Below, one piece after another: positions 16,351 through 25,627 of a DNA stretch of 64,000 bases (its first letter is position 1; every line of letters begins with the position of its first letter). The stretch covers positions 62,001 to 126,000 of the forward strand of contig NZ_JAHLPW010000012.1 of assembly GCF_018918075.1 (NCBI RefSeq), given 5' to 3'. The stretch is from Virgibacillus sp. MSJ-26. Its GTDB lineage: Bacteria > Bacillota > Bacilli > Bacillales > Amphibacillaceae. Position numbers and translations under genes: made by a program. The notes below the pieces were generated by a model. The model was not told the DNA's origin, did no database searches, and was given only the letters and a program-made list of their open reading frames with translations.

Positions 16351-17637
16351 TTAGTCCTCCATTCTTTGCTTCAATGCTCTAACTCCTGCCATCACAAACG
16401 GAATATATAATAAAGTCGCAATTCCTAAGTTGAAGATTTGCAATGCTACACCGCGCCAATCTCCACCTGTTACGAGATACCCACTTAAAATCGGTGGTGT
16501 TGTCCATGGTAAAATTGCAACCGTTTTCGGAACCAATCCCGTCGCAAGGGCGATGTAGGATATCACAGTAAGTAAAACCGGTATAAAGATAAACGGGATG
16601 AGCATCACAGGATTTAACACAATCGGAAAACCGAAAATAACTGGTTCGTTAATATTAAAAATTCCTGCCGGTGCAGAAAGCTTGGATACTTGTCGATATG
16701 GATGATTTTTTTCACGCCGAATTACGATAAAAACAGCAGCCATTAATGCAATAGTAGTTCCTGATCCACCCATATAAACAAATGTATCAAAGAAAGGCTT
16801 TGTTACTACGTATGGTACATCAAGGGCAGACATTCCGCTTTGGAAAAGTTGCAAATTCTGTTCAATTAATGGAAGATAGATCGGCTCAATAACAGAACCA
16901 AGAATGTTTGTGCCATGTAATCCGAAAAACCAAAGTAAATGGTTTAAAAATGCTACGAGCATGGCTGCTGGTAAAGTGTTTCCTAAGCCTTGTAATGGTT
17001 CTTGAATAATATTAAAAATCATTTCGAAAACGCTTAAATCAGATACAGCACTAATAATTGCTTGGAAAAGTCCAACTAACACTAAAATAATCGATGCTGG
17101 AATCAATGCTGTAAATGATTTGGCTACACCTTCTGGAACTCCTTCAGGCATTTTAATCGTAAATTTGGACTTCACAAGTACTTTAAATAACTCTGTTAAT
17201 ACTAATGCAAGAATGATAGCAATAAATAAACCTTGGGCACCTAACCAAGCAAATTCCAATCCCCAATCTGTAGGCGTTTCCGGAACAAGCATAATATAAG
17301 CTGCCGCTGAAATCAATCCAGCTGATAGACCATCAATTTCATATGATTTTGCTAAATTATACGCTATAGAGAAAGCTATTAATAAACCTAGAATGGCAAA
17401 GGATCCATTCCATATGCTCCCTCCAATTACTTGCCAACCTTCACCGAAGACTCCATTTAACCATCCAACAAGATCCACCTTTCCAAGAGGTGGGAAGTTA
17501 TTAAGCAAAACACCAAGCGAACCAATAATTATGAGTGGCATAATAGCGACAAACCCATCACGGATAGCAACGAGATGCCGTTGTGCCCCAATCCGCCCGG
17601 CAATCTCAATAAACTTTTGCATGAATTTATTATTCAT
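16351..17637 (-). CDS. PTS lactose/cellobiose-family EIIC permease
   Basis: A 428-residue membrane permease with about ten hydrophobic segments. RHLVAIRDGFVAIMPLIIIGS near the N-terminus, GLHGTNILGSVIEP and [16 protein letters not shown] are the conserved EIIC stretches of the cellobiose/lichenan/chitobiose type. The ATG at 17637 follows AAGGGGGAA; frames extending further upstream run into the GH4 gene and lack a ribosome site. The sugar is not readable from sequence, but the linked GH4 glycosidase and ChbG-like deacetylase suggest a beta-linked disaccharide such as cellobiose or chitobiose. Confidence 0.9.
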   Translation of the reverse strand: MNNKFMQKFIEIAGRIGAQRHLVAIRDGFVAIMPLIIIGSLGVLLNNFPPLGKVDLVGWLNGVFGEGWQVIGGSIWNGSFAILGLLIAFSIAYNLAKSYEIDGLSAGLISAAAYIMLVPETPTDWGLEFAWLGAQGLFIAIILALVLTELFKVLVKSKFTIKMPEGVPEGVAKSFTALIPASIILVLVGLFQAIISAVSDLSVFEMIFNIIQEPLQGLGNTLPAAMLVAFLNHLLWFFGLHGTNILGSVIEPIYLPLIEQNLQLFQSGMSALDVPYVVTKPFFDTFVYMGGSGTTIALMAAVFIVIRREKNHPYRQVSKLSAPAGIFNINEPVIFGFPIVLNPVMLIPFIFIPVLLTVISYIALATGLVPKTVAILPWTTPPILSGYLVTGGDWRGVALQIFNLGIATLLYIPFVMAGVRALKQRMED

Positions 17638-17650
17638 TTTAAATTCCCCC

Positions 17651-18961
17651 TTAAATATCAAATTGTGGTAAATAGGCTTTATGAGCTTCCAATAATTCAT
17701 CCAACATCATTTTACTCAATTTTTCATCTTTGATTAGCGGATTCATAACCATTGCCATATAAGCATCATTGTAATCACCGCTAATTGCTGCTTCTATAAC
17801 AAGTTCTTCAAAAGCCTTCATCTCAAGAGTAATTCCTTTAATTGATGACGGTAACTTTCCAAGAGCCACAGGTTCAGGGCCATGATTTGTTATTACACAG
17901 TTTGCTTCAATTACTGCGTCATCTGGTAAATCAGAGATCGCTCCGTTATTCAATGTATTAACTGTCTGGATGTCTTCTTTATTATTGTAAATTGAATCCA
18001 TTAAACTACACGCTACATCACTATAAAACGCACCCCCTCTTTCCTCCAGTTCTTTAGGTTTAATATTTAATTCAGGGTTTCTATATATATCAAATAAAGA
18101 TTTCTCTAATTCTGTAACTACCTCTGCACGTGTACCATGTTTTTCATAAGCTTCAATATCATTTGTCAATACTTCTTTTGTCTGGAAATAATATTGGTGA
18201 TATGGATTCGGTAAAAGCTTCGTTGATTCAATAAACGTTTGTGACCAACCTAAATTAACAATATTTGCAGGTGAATAATCTAAATTGGCATTTAGTAGTT
18301 TATCTAAAGCCTCATCTGTTCTGTCCACGCCCTTTACATAAACGCGCCTTCCAAAGATAAAGTGGTTCATACCAACAAATTCAATTTTTACATCAGAGGG
18401 ATCAACATTTAAAATTTCAGCTGTTGAATGACGCATATTGTATGGAATGTTACAAACACCGATAATTTTTTTATGTGGTGAATGCTTTAATAGCGCTTCG
18501 GTCACAATCCCAGCTGGATTTGTAAAATTAATAATCCAAGCATTAGGACAAATATCATGAACATCCTTTGCGAGATCCATTAAGACAGGAATCGTGCGAA
18601 ATGCCTTAAAAATGCCTCCTGCTCCATTCGTTTCTTGACCAATTAAACCATGACTTAAAGGAATTCGTTCATCTTTTGAACGCGCTTCCAAACCACCTAC
18701 GCGAATTTGCGTTGAAACAAAGTCGGCATTTTTCAGAGCTTTTTTACGGTCAAGTGTCCAAGATATACTTATCGGCTTACCTGATTTCTCAATCATTCTC
18801 GCTGAGAGATTCCCGATAATTTCTAGTTTTCCTTTACCAGCTTCAATATCGACTAAAACAATGTTAGAAACCGGAAACTGTTCATGTCTATTAATTAATC
18901 CTTCTATAATCTCTGGTGTATAGCTTGACCCACCGCCAACAACAACAACCTTCAATGTCAT
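17651..18961 (-). CDS. family 4 glycosidase, probable 6-phospho-beta-glucosidase
   Basis: A 436-residue NAD- and metal-dependent GH4 enzyme. The Rossmann start KVVVVGGGSSYTPEIIEGLI, the NPAGIVTEA segment, GVCNIPYNM (metal-binding Cys), the following GMNHF (metal-binding His) and HGTRAE are all present, and the length is usual. GH4 members of this pattern split phosphorylated disaccharides delivered by Lac-family PTS (LicH/CelF-type). It is the first gene of the operon, 13 bases ahead of EIIC, and starts behind AAAGGAGAG. A TTGTA-TCG-TACAA operator-like site lies about 90 bases upstream. Confidence 0.9.
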   Translation of the reverse strand: MTLKVVVVGGGSSYTPEIIEGLINRHEQFPVSNIVLVDIEAGKGKLEIIGNLSARMIEKSGKPISISWTLDRKKALKNADFVSTQIRVGGLEARSKDERIPLSHGLIGQETNGAGGIFKAFRTIPVLMDLAKDVHDICPNAWIINFTNPAGIVTEALLKHSPHKKIIGVCNIPYNMRHSTAEILNVDPSDVKIEFVGMNHFIFGRRVYVKGVDRTDEALDKLLNANLDYSPANIVNLGWSQTFIESTKLLPNPYHQYYFQTKEVLTNDIEAYEKHGTRAEVVTELEKSLFDIYRNPELNIKPKELEERGGAFYSDVACSLMDSIYNNKEDIQTVNTLNNGAISDLPDDAVIEANCVITNHGPEPVALGKLPSSIKGITLEMKAFEELVIEAAISGDYNDAYMAMVMNPLIKDEKLSKMMLDELLEAHKAYLPQFDI

Positions 18962-19050
18962 AATAATTCTCTCCTTTTCATGTACATACTTTATTGACTA
19001 AAAAGACTCCTGAGCATCAATTATAAACAAGTTGTAGTATGTAATTTTAA

Positions 19051-19063
19051 TTGTATCGTACAA
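19051..19063. promoter_or_regulatory. operator-like palindrome upstream of the PTS/GH4 operon
   Basis: TTGTA-TCG-TACAA is a perfect 5-base-arm palindrome. It shares the core TGTATC-TACA with the palindrome at 19203-19215 and the half-site TTGTATC at 19291-19297. The adjacent GntR/UTRA regulator is the obvious candidate binder. Confidence 0.5.
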
Positions 19064-19202
19064 CTCATTTATTGTTCATACCTATTTTATGTTTGATGAA
19101 ATTTATACAGTCATCAATATTAATGCACTATCCTGGGTTGATATCGCTTACATAAAGGATCCAAAACAGGAGTGAAAACCATCAATTCATTATTCATACT
19201 AA

Positions 19203-19215
19203 ATGTATCATACAT
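19203..19215. promoter_or_regulatory. operator-like palindrome upstream of the GntR/UTRA gene
   Basis: ATGTAT-C-ATACAT is a perfect palindrome with the same core as 19051-19063. It lies in the 376-base gap shared by the divergent GH4 operon and the regulator gene, 120 bases before the regulator start; autoregulation is likely. Confidence 0.5.
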
Positions 19216-19337
19216 TATATAATATGTCTATATCATTATTATGTTTTTTATAGATATGATATGACAATTGTTTAAAGTTGTTATTGATAGTTGTATCTTG
19301 TAAACTTAAAATAGAGTATAATTTGAGGAGTATAAAC

Positions 19338-20066
19338 ATGGAAAAAAACAAATCGCTACATGCTTATATAAAAGAAGAACTACTTAATAGCATTAAGGCC
19401 AATAAGTATAAAAAAGGTGAAAAAATTCCTACTGAATTGGAATTATGTGAAACTTTTAATGTGAGTCGGACAACGGTGCGAACAGCACTTAATCAGCTTA
19501 CTTTAGAAGGATACCTTATCCGTAAACAAGGAAAAGGCACATATGTAGCTGATGAAAAAGTTAGACAAACTTTGACCCATACTGTTAAAAAATACAGTGA
19601 CCAAATTGCTGTTCAAGGAAAGACAGCACAAATTGAGTTAGTCAATATTAGCGTTGTTCCTGCAAATGAATATATAATAAATTCCCTTGATGTATCATTG
19701 AAAGACCCAATTCAACGCATTGAGCGAGTGCGTAAAGCAAATGGGGCGCCAACCCAGTATGAAATTGCCTATATACCTTGGGAAATAGCGCCAGGGCTTA
19801 CAAAAAAACATGCTGAAACATCACTTTATACTTCGCTAACTGATGAATTTGGTGTACAGATTGCAAAGACAACAGAACATATTGAAATTGCACTTGCAGA
19901 CGAACGTATTTGTTACTATTTAAATTGTGAAGAAGGATTACCTTGCTTTTATATGGAAACGATAGCTGAAAATGAAAGTGGAAAAAAAGTAGAGTTTTCT
20001 CGCGCTTACTATCGAGGAGACAAAACAAATTTTCTAATTGAACGAGATTATCCATCAGAACATTAG
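19338..20066 (+). CDS. GntR/UTRA (HutC-subfamily) transcription regulator
   Basis: A 242-residue regulator: N-terminal winged helix (ELLNSIKANKYKKGEKIPTELELCETFNVSRTTVRTALNQLTLEGYLIRKQGKGTYV region, about 8-70) and a C-terminal UTRA effector domain (about 95-235) that usually binds a sugar phosphate. ATG at 19338 is preceded by GAGGAG; longer frames lack a ribosome site. It is divergent from the GH4-PTS operon and followed 27 bases later by the ChbG-like gene, so it probably represses both until the phospho-sugar appears. Bacillus YdhQ/GmuR are similar in build. Confidence 0.88.
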   Translation: MEKNKSLHAYIKEELLNSIKANKYKKGEKIPTELELCETFNVSRTTVRTALNQLTLEGYLIRKQGKGTYVADEKVRQTLTHTVKKYSDQIAVQGKTAQIELVNISVVPANEYIINSLDVSLKDPIQRIERVRKANGAPTQYEIAYIPWEIAPGLTKKHAETSLYTSLTDEFGVQIAKTTEHIEIALADERICYYLNCEEGLPCFYMETIAENESGKKVEFSRAYYRGDKTNFLIERDYPSEH

Positions 20067-20093
20067 AGTATTTTATATAGGAAAGACTAAATC

Positions 20094-20813
20094 ATGAAGG
20101 TTGGTGTCAAAATGAATATTTTGTTTAATGCAGATGATTTCGGATTAACTAAAGGTGTGACTGACGGAATTATCAAGGCTCATTCAGAAGGTGTGGTTGG
20201 TTCAACAACATTAATGATGAATGGTAAAGCGACTGATTATGCTGTTGAACAGGCAAAACATCATCCAACATTGGATATCGGTATTCATCTTGTTTTGACT
20301 TGGGGAAAACCAGTTAGTCAGCGTTCTGTTAGCTCTCTGATTGATGAAAATGGTCGCTTCAAATATCGAAGCAATTATGTAGAAACGGAACCACCAAATC
20401 TAGATGAAGTAAAGAAAGAATGGACAGCACAAATTGAGGCTTACTTAGCGACTGGCTTGACACTTCACCATATTGACAGTCATCATCATATCCATGGTTG
20501 GGAACCACTTAAACAAATTATTATCTCACTTGCTGAAACTTATAGCGTACCAGTTCGTTACGTTGAATCATTAAAAGAGTATCCTAACTTACTACTCACA
20601 GATGCACTTTGGCTTGAGTTTTATGAAGATGGCGTGAATAGGGATATTTTTAGTAAACTAAATCGTTTGGACGTATCATCTGTTGAAGTGATGACACATC
20701 CATCTTTTGTAGATAATGATTTAAAAGACGTAAGCTCTTACACTGAAAAACGGAAAGAAGAACTTGATATATTAACAAATTTATCTGTTCCAGGATGGGT
20801 AAATTTACTTTAA
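20094..20813 (+). CDS. ChbG/YdjC-type carbohydrate deacetylase
   Basis: A 239-residue YdjC-family hydrolase. NADDFGLTKGVTDGI near the N-terminus gives the metal-binding Asp and catalytic Asp, and HHIDSHHHIHG gives the metal histidines. In enterobacteria ChbG removes one acetyl group from chitobiose or chitobiose-6-phosphate, a step needed before the GH4 enzyme can act. Here it follows the PTS regulator, and GH4 plus PTS are divergent, which points to acetylated chito-disaccharides. ATG at 20094 follows AGGAAAG; ATG at 20112, immediately before the conserved start, is an alternative. Confidence 0.85.
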   Translation: MKVGVKMNILFNADDFGLTKGVTDGIIKAHSEGVVGSTTLMMNGKATDYAVEQAKHHPTLDIGIHLVLTWGKPVSQRSVSSLIDENGRFKYRSNYVETEPPNLDEVKKEWTAQIEAYLATGLTLHHIDSHHHIHGWEPLKQIIISLAETYSVPVRYVESLKEYPNLLLTDALWLEFYEDGVNRDIFSKLNRLDVSSVEVMTHPSFVDNDLKDVSSYTEKRKEELDILTNLSVPGWVNLL

Positions 20814-20830
20814 TAAATAATCGCTACTAA

Positions 20831-20876
20831 AATAAAGAAGGCTCCCACGATAAAAAGTGGAAACCTTCTTTATTTT
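20831..20876. terminator. bidirectional terminator
   Basis: AATAAAGAAGG...CCAC pairs with GTGG...CCTTCTTTATT with T- and A-runs on both sides. It separates the convergent ChbG-like and ddl genes. Confidence 0.8.
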
Positions 20877-20895
20877 ACTATGGCCGCCCCATAAA

Positions 20896-22002
20896 TTATC
20901 CCTCATCCCACACCGAACTTTTTAACTTTTCTTGGCGTTCATGCCTTTCAATCCCTAATTCTATAAGTTTACTGATGAGATCTGTGTATTCAATGCCACT
21001 TATTTCCCATAGTTTAGGATACATGCTGATCTTTGTGAAACCTGGTAGAGTATTCACTTCATTTACGTAAATTTGTCCATCTTCTGTTAAGAAGAAGTCT
21101 ACTCGAGCTAAGCCTTCACATTGTAACGCCTTAAAAGCACTGAGTGCCACTTCTTGCATTTGCGCAGTTGTCTGGTCTGACAAAGCAGCTGGTATTGCCA
21201 ACTCAGCACCATCTTCATCTATATACTTTGATTCGTATGAATAAAATTCTGTTTTAGGTAAAATTTCGCCAGGTAAAGAAGCAATTGGCTCCTCATTTCC
21301 AAGCACAGAAAATTCAATTTCACGTCCCACTAGCGTTTCTTCAATCATAACTTTATGATCGTATTCAAAAGCGATATCGATTGCTTTTTCAAACTCTTCT
21401 TTTGATGATACTTTGCTTACACCAACGGATGACCCTTGATTGGCTGGTTTGATAAACAATGGGTTACCGATATTTTCAACAAGTTCATCATAATCAATTT
21501 CATGGCGTTCAGCATGTGTATAAGCTTTGCCTTTGGCCACATTAATTCCTGCTCCACTCATTAATCGTTTGGCAATATCTTTATCCATACAAATGGATGA
21601 GCTCAAAACGTCTGGTCCAACATAAGGTAAATTGGCAATTCTAAGCATTCCTTGCAAACTGCCATCTTCCCCTAATGTGCCATGGACAATTGGAAAAATA
21701 ACATCAAGTTGATCCATCATCCCCCCACCATCAGCATGGATGAGTTGATTATCTATCTCACCTGGCACAATGGCAATATGGTCATTTGATTTGTTTAATT
21801 GAATTAATTTTGGATTTTCTGCATTGATTAAATAGGAAGATTGATCGTTTAAATGCCATTTCCCACTTTTATCAATACCAATTAACACTGCTTCATATTT
21901 TTCTTTATCCATTGCTTCTACTATATTTTTTGCGGACTGTAGGGATACTTCATGTTCAGCAGATTTCCCACCAAATATAACGCCTACTTTAAGCTTTTTC
22001 AT
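20896..22002 (-). CDS. ddl: D-alanine--D-alanine ligase
   Basis: A 368-residue ATP-grasp enzyme that joins two D-alanines for the peptidoglycan stem peptide. Visible marks are VIFGGKSAEHEVSL at the start, the HGTLGEDGSLQG loop, KPANQGSSVGVSK, the REIEFSVLG segment, and RVDFFLTEDGQIYVNEVNTLPGFT with the Mg-binding Asp/Glu/Asn. Length is normal. The gene appears to be on its own and starts behind GGGAAG. murF is not in the window. Confidence 0.95.
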   Translation of the reverse strand: MKKLKVGVIFGGKSAEHEVSLQSAKNIVEAMDKEKYEAVLIGIDKSGKWHLNDQSSYLINAENPKLIQLNKSNDHIAIVPGEIDNQLIHADGGGMMDQLDVIFPIVHGTLGEDGSLQGMLRIANLPYVGPDVLSSSICMDKDIAKRLMSGAGINVAKGKAYTHAERHEIDYDELVENIGNPLFIKPANQGSSVGVSKVSSKEEFEKAIDIAFEYDHKVMIEETLVGREIEFSVLGNEEPIASLPGEILPKTEFYSYESKYIDEDGAELAIPAALSDQTTAQMQEVALSAFKALQCEGLARVDFFLTEDGQIYVNEVNTLPGFTKISMYPKLWEISGIEYTDLISKLIELGIERHERQEKLKSSVWDEG

Positions 22003-22253
22003 TTTAAGACTTCCCTTCCCTCTATCTTAATTATTCCCAATTTATTCAAACATACGATAAGTTGACACCTATTCATATAACACTAATTATAAAATACCAT
22101 AAGTAAGCTTGTTTACAATACTCAAATATATATTATCACAATAAAAAAGGCATCTTCTCCTAACATTTTACTTTAATTGCAAGGAGAACATACCTATAAA
22201 TAAATATTGAGCCATCAAAGATCTACTTCTCCCCTCGCCTTCTTTTAGCTTCG

Positions 22254-22439
22254 TCATAATCTTCCTTGGGTTATTTCTCCTTGCTCATAGCGTTTCTCTA
22301 TAATATCAAGTGAATCATCTTTTGGATTTTTAGCCGCGCGAAATCTAAATAAAATATAAGCTAGTGCTATGATAACAACAACTGTCAAAATTGGTCGCAA
22401 ATAAGGTCCAAAATATATCTCATTTATCATGATAATCAC
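22254..22439 (-). pseudogene. small SHOCT-domain membrane protein with apparent C-terminal frameshift
   Basis: The frame gives 61 residues: one membrane helix (about 13-30, PILTVVVIIALAYILFRF) and the start of a SHOCT motif, DIIEKRYEQGEITQGRL, ending prematurely. Removing one G of the GGG at 22268-22270 restores EIT-KEDYDEAKRRRGEK and a stop 27 bases later (end near 22227), which is the expected complete SHOCT tail. So either the gene has a one-base insertion, or the base call is wrong, or a slippage event is used. GAGGTGAT precedes the start. SHOCT proteins are thought to mediate oligomerisation; the function here is unknown. Confidence 0.65.
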
Positions 22440-22602
22440 CTCTACATTAACATTCCCCCCATTTTATATTTTGAATCAAATAGAATTTATCCATTCAAAA
22501 AATAACTCACGAATGCTTACTCTAGCAGTTGACTATAATCCGACTTTCTTTACAATTTTCTTTTTTATGTTAATATGAGATTATAAAAATTGGATAAAGT
22601 TG

Positions 22603-22699
22603 GAGCACTAGGGGAGCTATTTTTTTAGCTGAGAAGAACATTTTTAAGTTCTGACCCTTTGCACCCGATCTGGATAATACCAGCGTGGGGAAGTGTGGT
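22603..22699 (+). promoter_or_regulatory. TPP riboswitch (THI element)
   Basis: The conserved blocks of the thiamine pyrophosphate aptamer appear in order: CTAGGGGAGC, GCTGAGA, GACCCTTTGCACC, GATCTGGATAATACCAGCGT and GGGGAAGTG. It precedes a terminator hairpin and then ykoF, so high TPP should stop transcription of the ykoF-lipM-lipA unit. Confidence 0.95.
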
Positions 22700-22731
22700 C
22701 GAGGTTGAACTCTTTATATTTTAAAACATAC

Positions 22732-22774
22732 AACAAGACTGCATTCCCAAACGGGCTGCAGTCTTGTTCTTTTT
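22732..22774 (+). terminator. TPP-controlled terminator
   Basis: AACAAGACTGCA pairs exactly with TGCAGTCTTGTT and is followed by CTTTTTG. It lies 33 bases after the aptamer and 43 bases before ykoF, the usual place for the expression platform. Confidence 0.85.
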
Positions 22775-22816
22775 GTAAAGAAATTTGCAAATTACTTAAA
22801 TGGGGGCTTAAATATT

Positions 22817-23440
22817 ATGAAACAAGTATGTGGAGATCATTCAATTACAGGGGTTAGTTTTTCACTTCATCCGATGTCAGATAATTTTATTGACATTATT
22901 TTGAGAGCCATTGAATCAACAGATACATCAAAAGTGTGGGTACACACCGATGATGTGACAACGACGATTCGAGGAAAAGCTGTTCACGTCTTTGATGTAT
23001 CAAAAGCTATCTTCATGCATGCAGCGAAAACGGGTGAACATGTTGCCTTTAATGCAACTTATTCTGTTGGATGTCCGGGTGACACGGATGGAGACAAATA
23101 TATTGCTGAAGATGACCATCCAAATAATTTAGACGAGATATTAGGAATTAAGCAACCCGTTGCGGCTAAGTTCTCACTCTACCCGCTTGGTGGTGACGAT
23201 TATATGGACATGATTTACCAACAAATTGAAGCCATGAAAGAGTATGTAACGGTCACAAGAGCTCATTATTCTACGCGGTTAGATGGAAAAGCCATATCTG
23301 TTTTCAAAGGCTTGGAAAATGTTTTTAATGCCACAGTAAGAGAAGGGGCGAACCATATAGTGATGACGGTATCTATTTCTGCGAATAGCCCTTCTCATAA
23401 GGAGGATGGAGAAATTGAAGGAGGAATGGGGATTTCTTAA
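22817..23440 (+). CDS. ykoF: YkoF-type thiamine/HMP-binding protein
   Basis: A 207-residue protein made of two related halves (about 8-90 and 112-195), each with the pattern FSL.P...D.....I...I......V...T......G.....VF and a conserved FNAT. This is the tandem Ykof fold that binds thiamine or its pyrimidine moiety HMP in B. subtilis, where it belongs to the ykoFEDC transport operon. No ykoE, ykoD or ykoC follows here. TPP control upstream supports the assignment. Its last 26 bases overlap the start of lipM. Confidence 0.88.
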   Translation: MKQVCGDHSITGVSFSLHPMSDNFIDIILRAIESTDTSKVWVHTDDVTTTIRGKAVHVFDVSKAIFMHAAKTGEHVAFNATYSVGCPGDTDGDKYIAEDDHPNNLDEILGIKQPVAAKFSLYPLGGDDYMDMIYQQIEAMKEYVTVTRAHYSTRLDGKAISVFKGLENVFNATVREGANHIVMTVSISANSPSHKEDGEIEGGMGIS

Positions 23441-24221
23441 TAGTGGATCAAACGATGCTGCTGTTAATATGGCTTTGGATGAAGCTTTACTATTATGGCA
23501 TAGTAAGGGTGATATTCCGCCATCATTACGGTTTTATAGTTGGAATAATCCAACCCTTTCAGTAGGTAAGTTTCAAAAGGTGGAGACTACGATTGACTTT
23601 GAATCCCTTAAAAGGTATCAATGTCAATATGTTAGAAGACTGACAGGGGGCAGTGCAGTCCTTCATGACGATGAATTGACATACAGTATTGTTATTTCTG
23701 AAGCACATCCTGAGATACCAAGAACTGTCCGCGATGCCTATTACATTTTATCAAAAGGCGTTTTAGAAGGATATAAAAATTTAGGAATCTATGCTGACTA
23801 TGCCATTCCTAAAGATAACCTCAAACCGAACTCACCTGTTTGCTTTGAAAAAACGGCCTACTACGAAATGATTGTAGATGAGAAAAAAATATCCGGCAAC
23901 GCACAAACAAGAAAAAAAGGGGTTCTACTTCAACATGGGTCGATTCCAATGAGTATAGACACAACTATGCTCTTTGATATGTTCCTTTATCCAAATGAAG
24001 AAGTGAAATTAAAGAAACAAGACATATTTTTAAGAAAAGCTACAACAATTGATCAACTAACTAATAAGATTCATACCTACCAAGAGTTGGTGCAAGCATT
24101 TTACAAGGGATTTCAAGATGGGCTAAATATCTCCTTAAAACCGTTACACCTTTCTAAGGAACAATGGTGTGAGGTTTATGACTTAGCAATAAACAAATAT
24201 CAGTCTGAAGCGTTTGTTTAA
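23415..24221 (+). CDS. lipM: octanoyl-[GcvH]:protein N-octanoyltransferase
   Basis: A 268-residue member of the BPL/LplA/LipB superfamily that moves octanoyl from acyl carrier protein to GcvH, the first step of lipoate synthesis. The pattern matches B. subtilis Lip[37 protein letters not shown], then [12 protein letters not shown] with the catalytic Cys (about 143) and [23 protein letters not shown] at 23415 is chosen because AAGGAGG at 23399-23405 is nine bases away; ATG at 23406 touches that site and is less likely. It overlaps ykoF, which implies translational coupling; lipA follows after 29 bases. Confidence 0.88.
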   Translation: MKEEWGFLNSGSNDAAVNMALDEALLLWHSKGDIPPSLRFYSWNNPTLSVGKFQKVETTIDFESLKRYQCQYVRRLTGGSAVLHDDELTYSIVISEAHPEIPRTVRDAYYILSKGVLEGYKNLGIYADYAIPKDNLKPNSPVCFEKTAYYEMIVDEKKISGNAQTRKKGVLLQHGSIPMSIDTTMLFDMFLYPNEEVKLKKQDIFLRKATTIDQLTNKIHTYQELVQAFYKGFQDGLNISLKPLHLSKEQWCEVYDLAINKYQSEAFV

Positions 24222-24250
24222 AAATACATATTTCTAAAGGGGTTACTTTT

Positions 24251-25195
24251 ATGCAAAAACAAAAAGAGATCTTACGCAAACCAGATTGGCTAAAAATTAA
24301 ATTAAACACAAATAAATCGTATACTAGGCTTAAAAAACTTATGCGAGAGAAAGGATTAAACACAGTTTGCGAAGAAGCTAAGTGTCCCAATATTCATGAA
24401 TGTTGGAGCGAACGAAAAACTGCTACATTTATGATCTTAGGAGATACATGTACCCGTGGATGCCGGTTCTGTGCAGTTAAAACAGGGCTTCCAAATGAAC
24501 TTGACTGGGGAGAACCTGAAAGGGTTGCAGATTCAGTTGCCATTATGGGGCTCAAACACGCTGTCGTGACAGCGGTAGCACGTGATGATTTAAAAGATGG
24601 GGGTGCTGCCGTATTTGCAGAGACTGTTCGAGCTATTCGAAGAAAGAATCCTGGATGCACGATTGAAATTTTACCTTCAGATATGAAAGGTGACTATGAA
24701 AGTCTATCAATGCTTATGGTAAGTGGCCCTGATATTTTCAACCATAATATTGAAACAGTCAGACGTTTGACGAAACGCGTGCGTGCTCGTGCTACATACG
24801 ATCGTTCACTTCAACTTTTACAGAGAGTCAAAAATATCGCTCCACAAACACCGACAAAATCAAGTATCATGGTTGGACTTGGTGAAACTAAAGCGGAAAT
24901 TATTGAGGCGATGGATGATTTGTTGGCTCATGACGTTGATATTATGACAATCGGCCAATACCTACAACCGACGACAAAGCATCTATTTGTTGAACGTTAT
25001 TATCATCCAGAGGAGTTTGCTGAGCTAAAAGATATAGCTCTCGAGAAAGGGTTTCGCCATTGTGAATCTGGACCACTCGTTCGTTCCTCCTATCATGCAG
25101 ATGAGCAGGTCAGCAAAACTTCCGCTCAACGTCGAATTAAATATATGAAAGGAATTGAACAACAAGAAAATAAACAGTTGGATATTAGTTTTTAG
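24251..25195 (+). CDS. lipA: lipoyl synthase
   Basis: A 314-residue radical-SAM enzyme that inserts two sulfurs into octanoyl groups. The auxiliary cluster ligands are Cys40, Cys45 and Cys51 ([13 protein letters not shown]); the radical-SAM ligands are Cys67, Cys71 and Cys74 (CTRGCRFC); RSSYHA near the end supplies the conserved Ser. The family's length is usual. It completes an octanoyl-transfer plus sulfur-insertion pair with lipM and shares the TPP-controlled transcript. A terminator follows at 25401. Confidence 0.95.
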   Translation: MQKQKEILRKPDWLKIKLNTNKSYTRLKKLMREKGLNTVCEEAKCPNIHECWSERKTATFMILGDTCTRGCRFCAVKTGLPNELDWGEPERVADSVAIMGLKHAVVTAVARDDLKDGGAAVFAETVRAIRRKNPGCTIEILPSDMKGDYESLSMLMVSGPDIFNHNIETVRRLTKRVRARATYDRSLQLLQRVKNIAPQTPTKSSIMVGLGETKAEIIEAMDDLLAHDVDIMTIGQYLQPTTKHLFVERYYHPEEFAELKDIALEKGFRHCESGPLVRSSYHADEQVSKTSAQRRIKYMKGIEQQENKQLDISF

Positions 25196-25400
25196 TTATT
25201 TCGTGAGTGTATATTGGCAGTTTAATTGACCGTATGATAGCTGACTGGTTGAATCAAAGTGGCCGACAATTTATCGTAGATAGGAAAATAACTATAACGA
25301 AAACTGTGAAATAATTATGGTCACCACCATTCAATATGCTAAAAAAATATCCCATTAAATTCCCTACTTTAATATTAAAAAGTGCTTATTAAGCTTTCCC

Positions 25401-25437
25401 AATGAAGTGTGCAAATAAATTGCACACTTCATTTTTT
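25401..25437 (+). terminator. intrinsic terminator
   Basis: AATGAAGTGTGCAA pairs exactly with TTGCACACTTCATT and is followed by TTTTT. It is the only clear element in the 430-base gap after lipA. The remaining gap sequence holds no gene that I can support. Confidence 0.85.
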
Positions 25438-25627
25438 ATTGAAACCTTTATTAATGTGAGTTCAACCCTGCTAGCATGTTTTTTGCATGTTATAAAGGCG
25501 AAAGGGAAAAGTAAGACTTATGTAGACTCATCCCCATCTATAAATATAATGGTTCCCTTTAATTAAAGGGATTTAATTAACTTTTAGCAAAAATGCTTAT
25601 CTTATTCAAAAGGAAAGGAGAAAGAGA

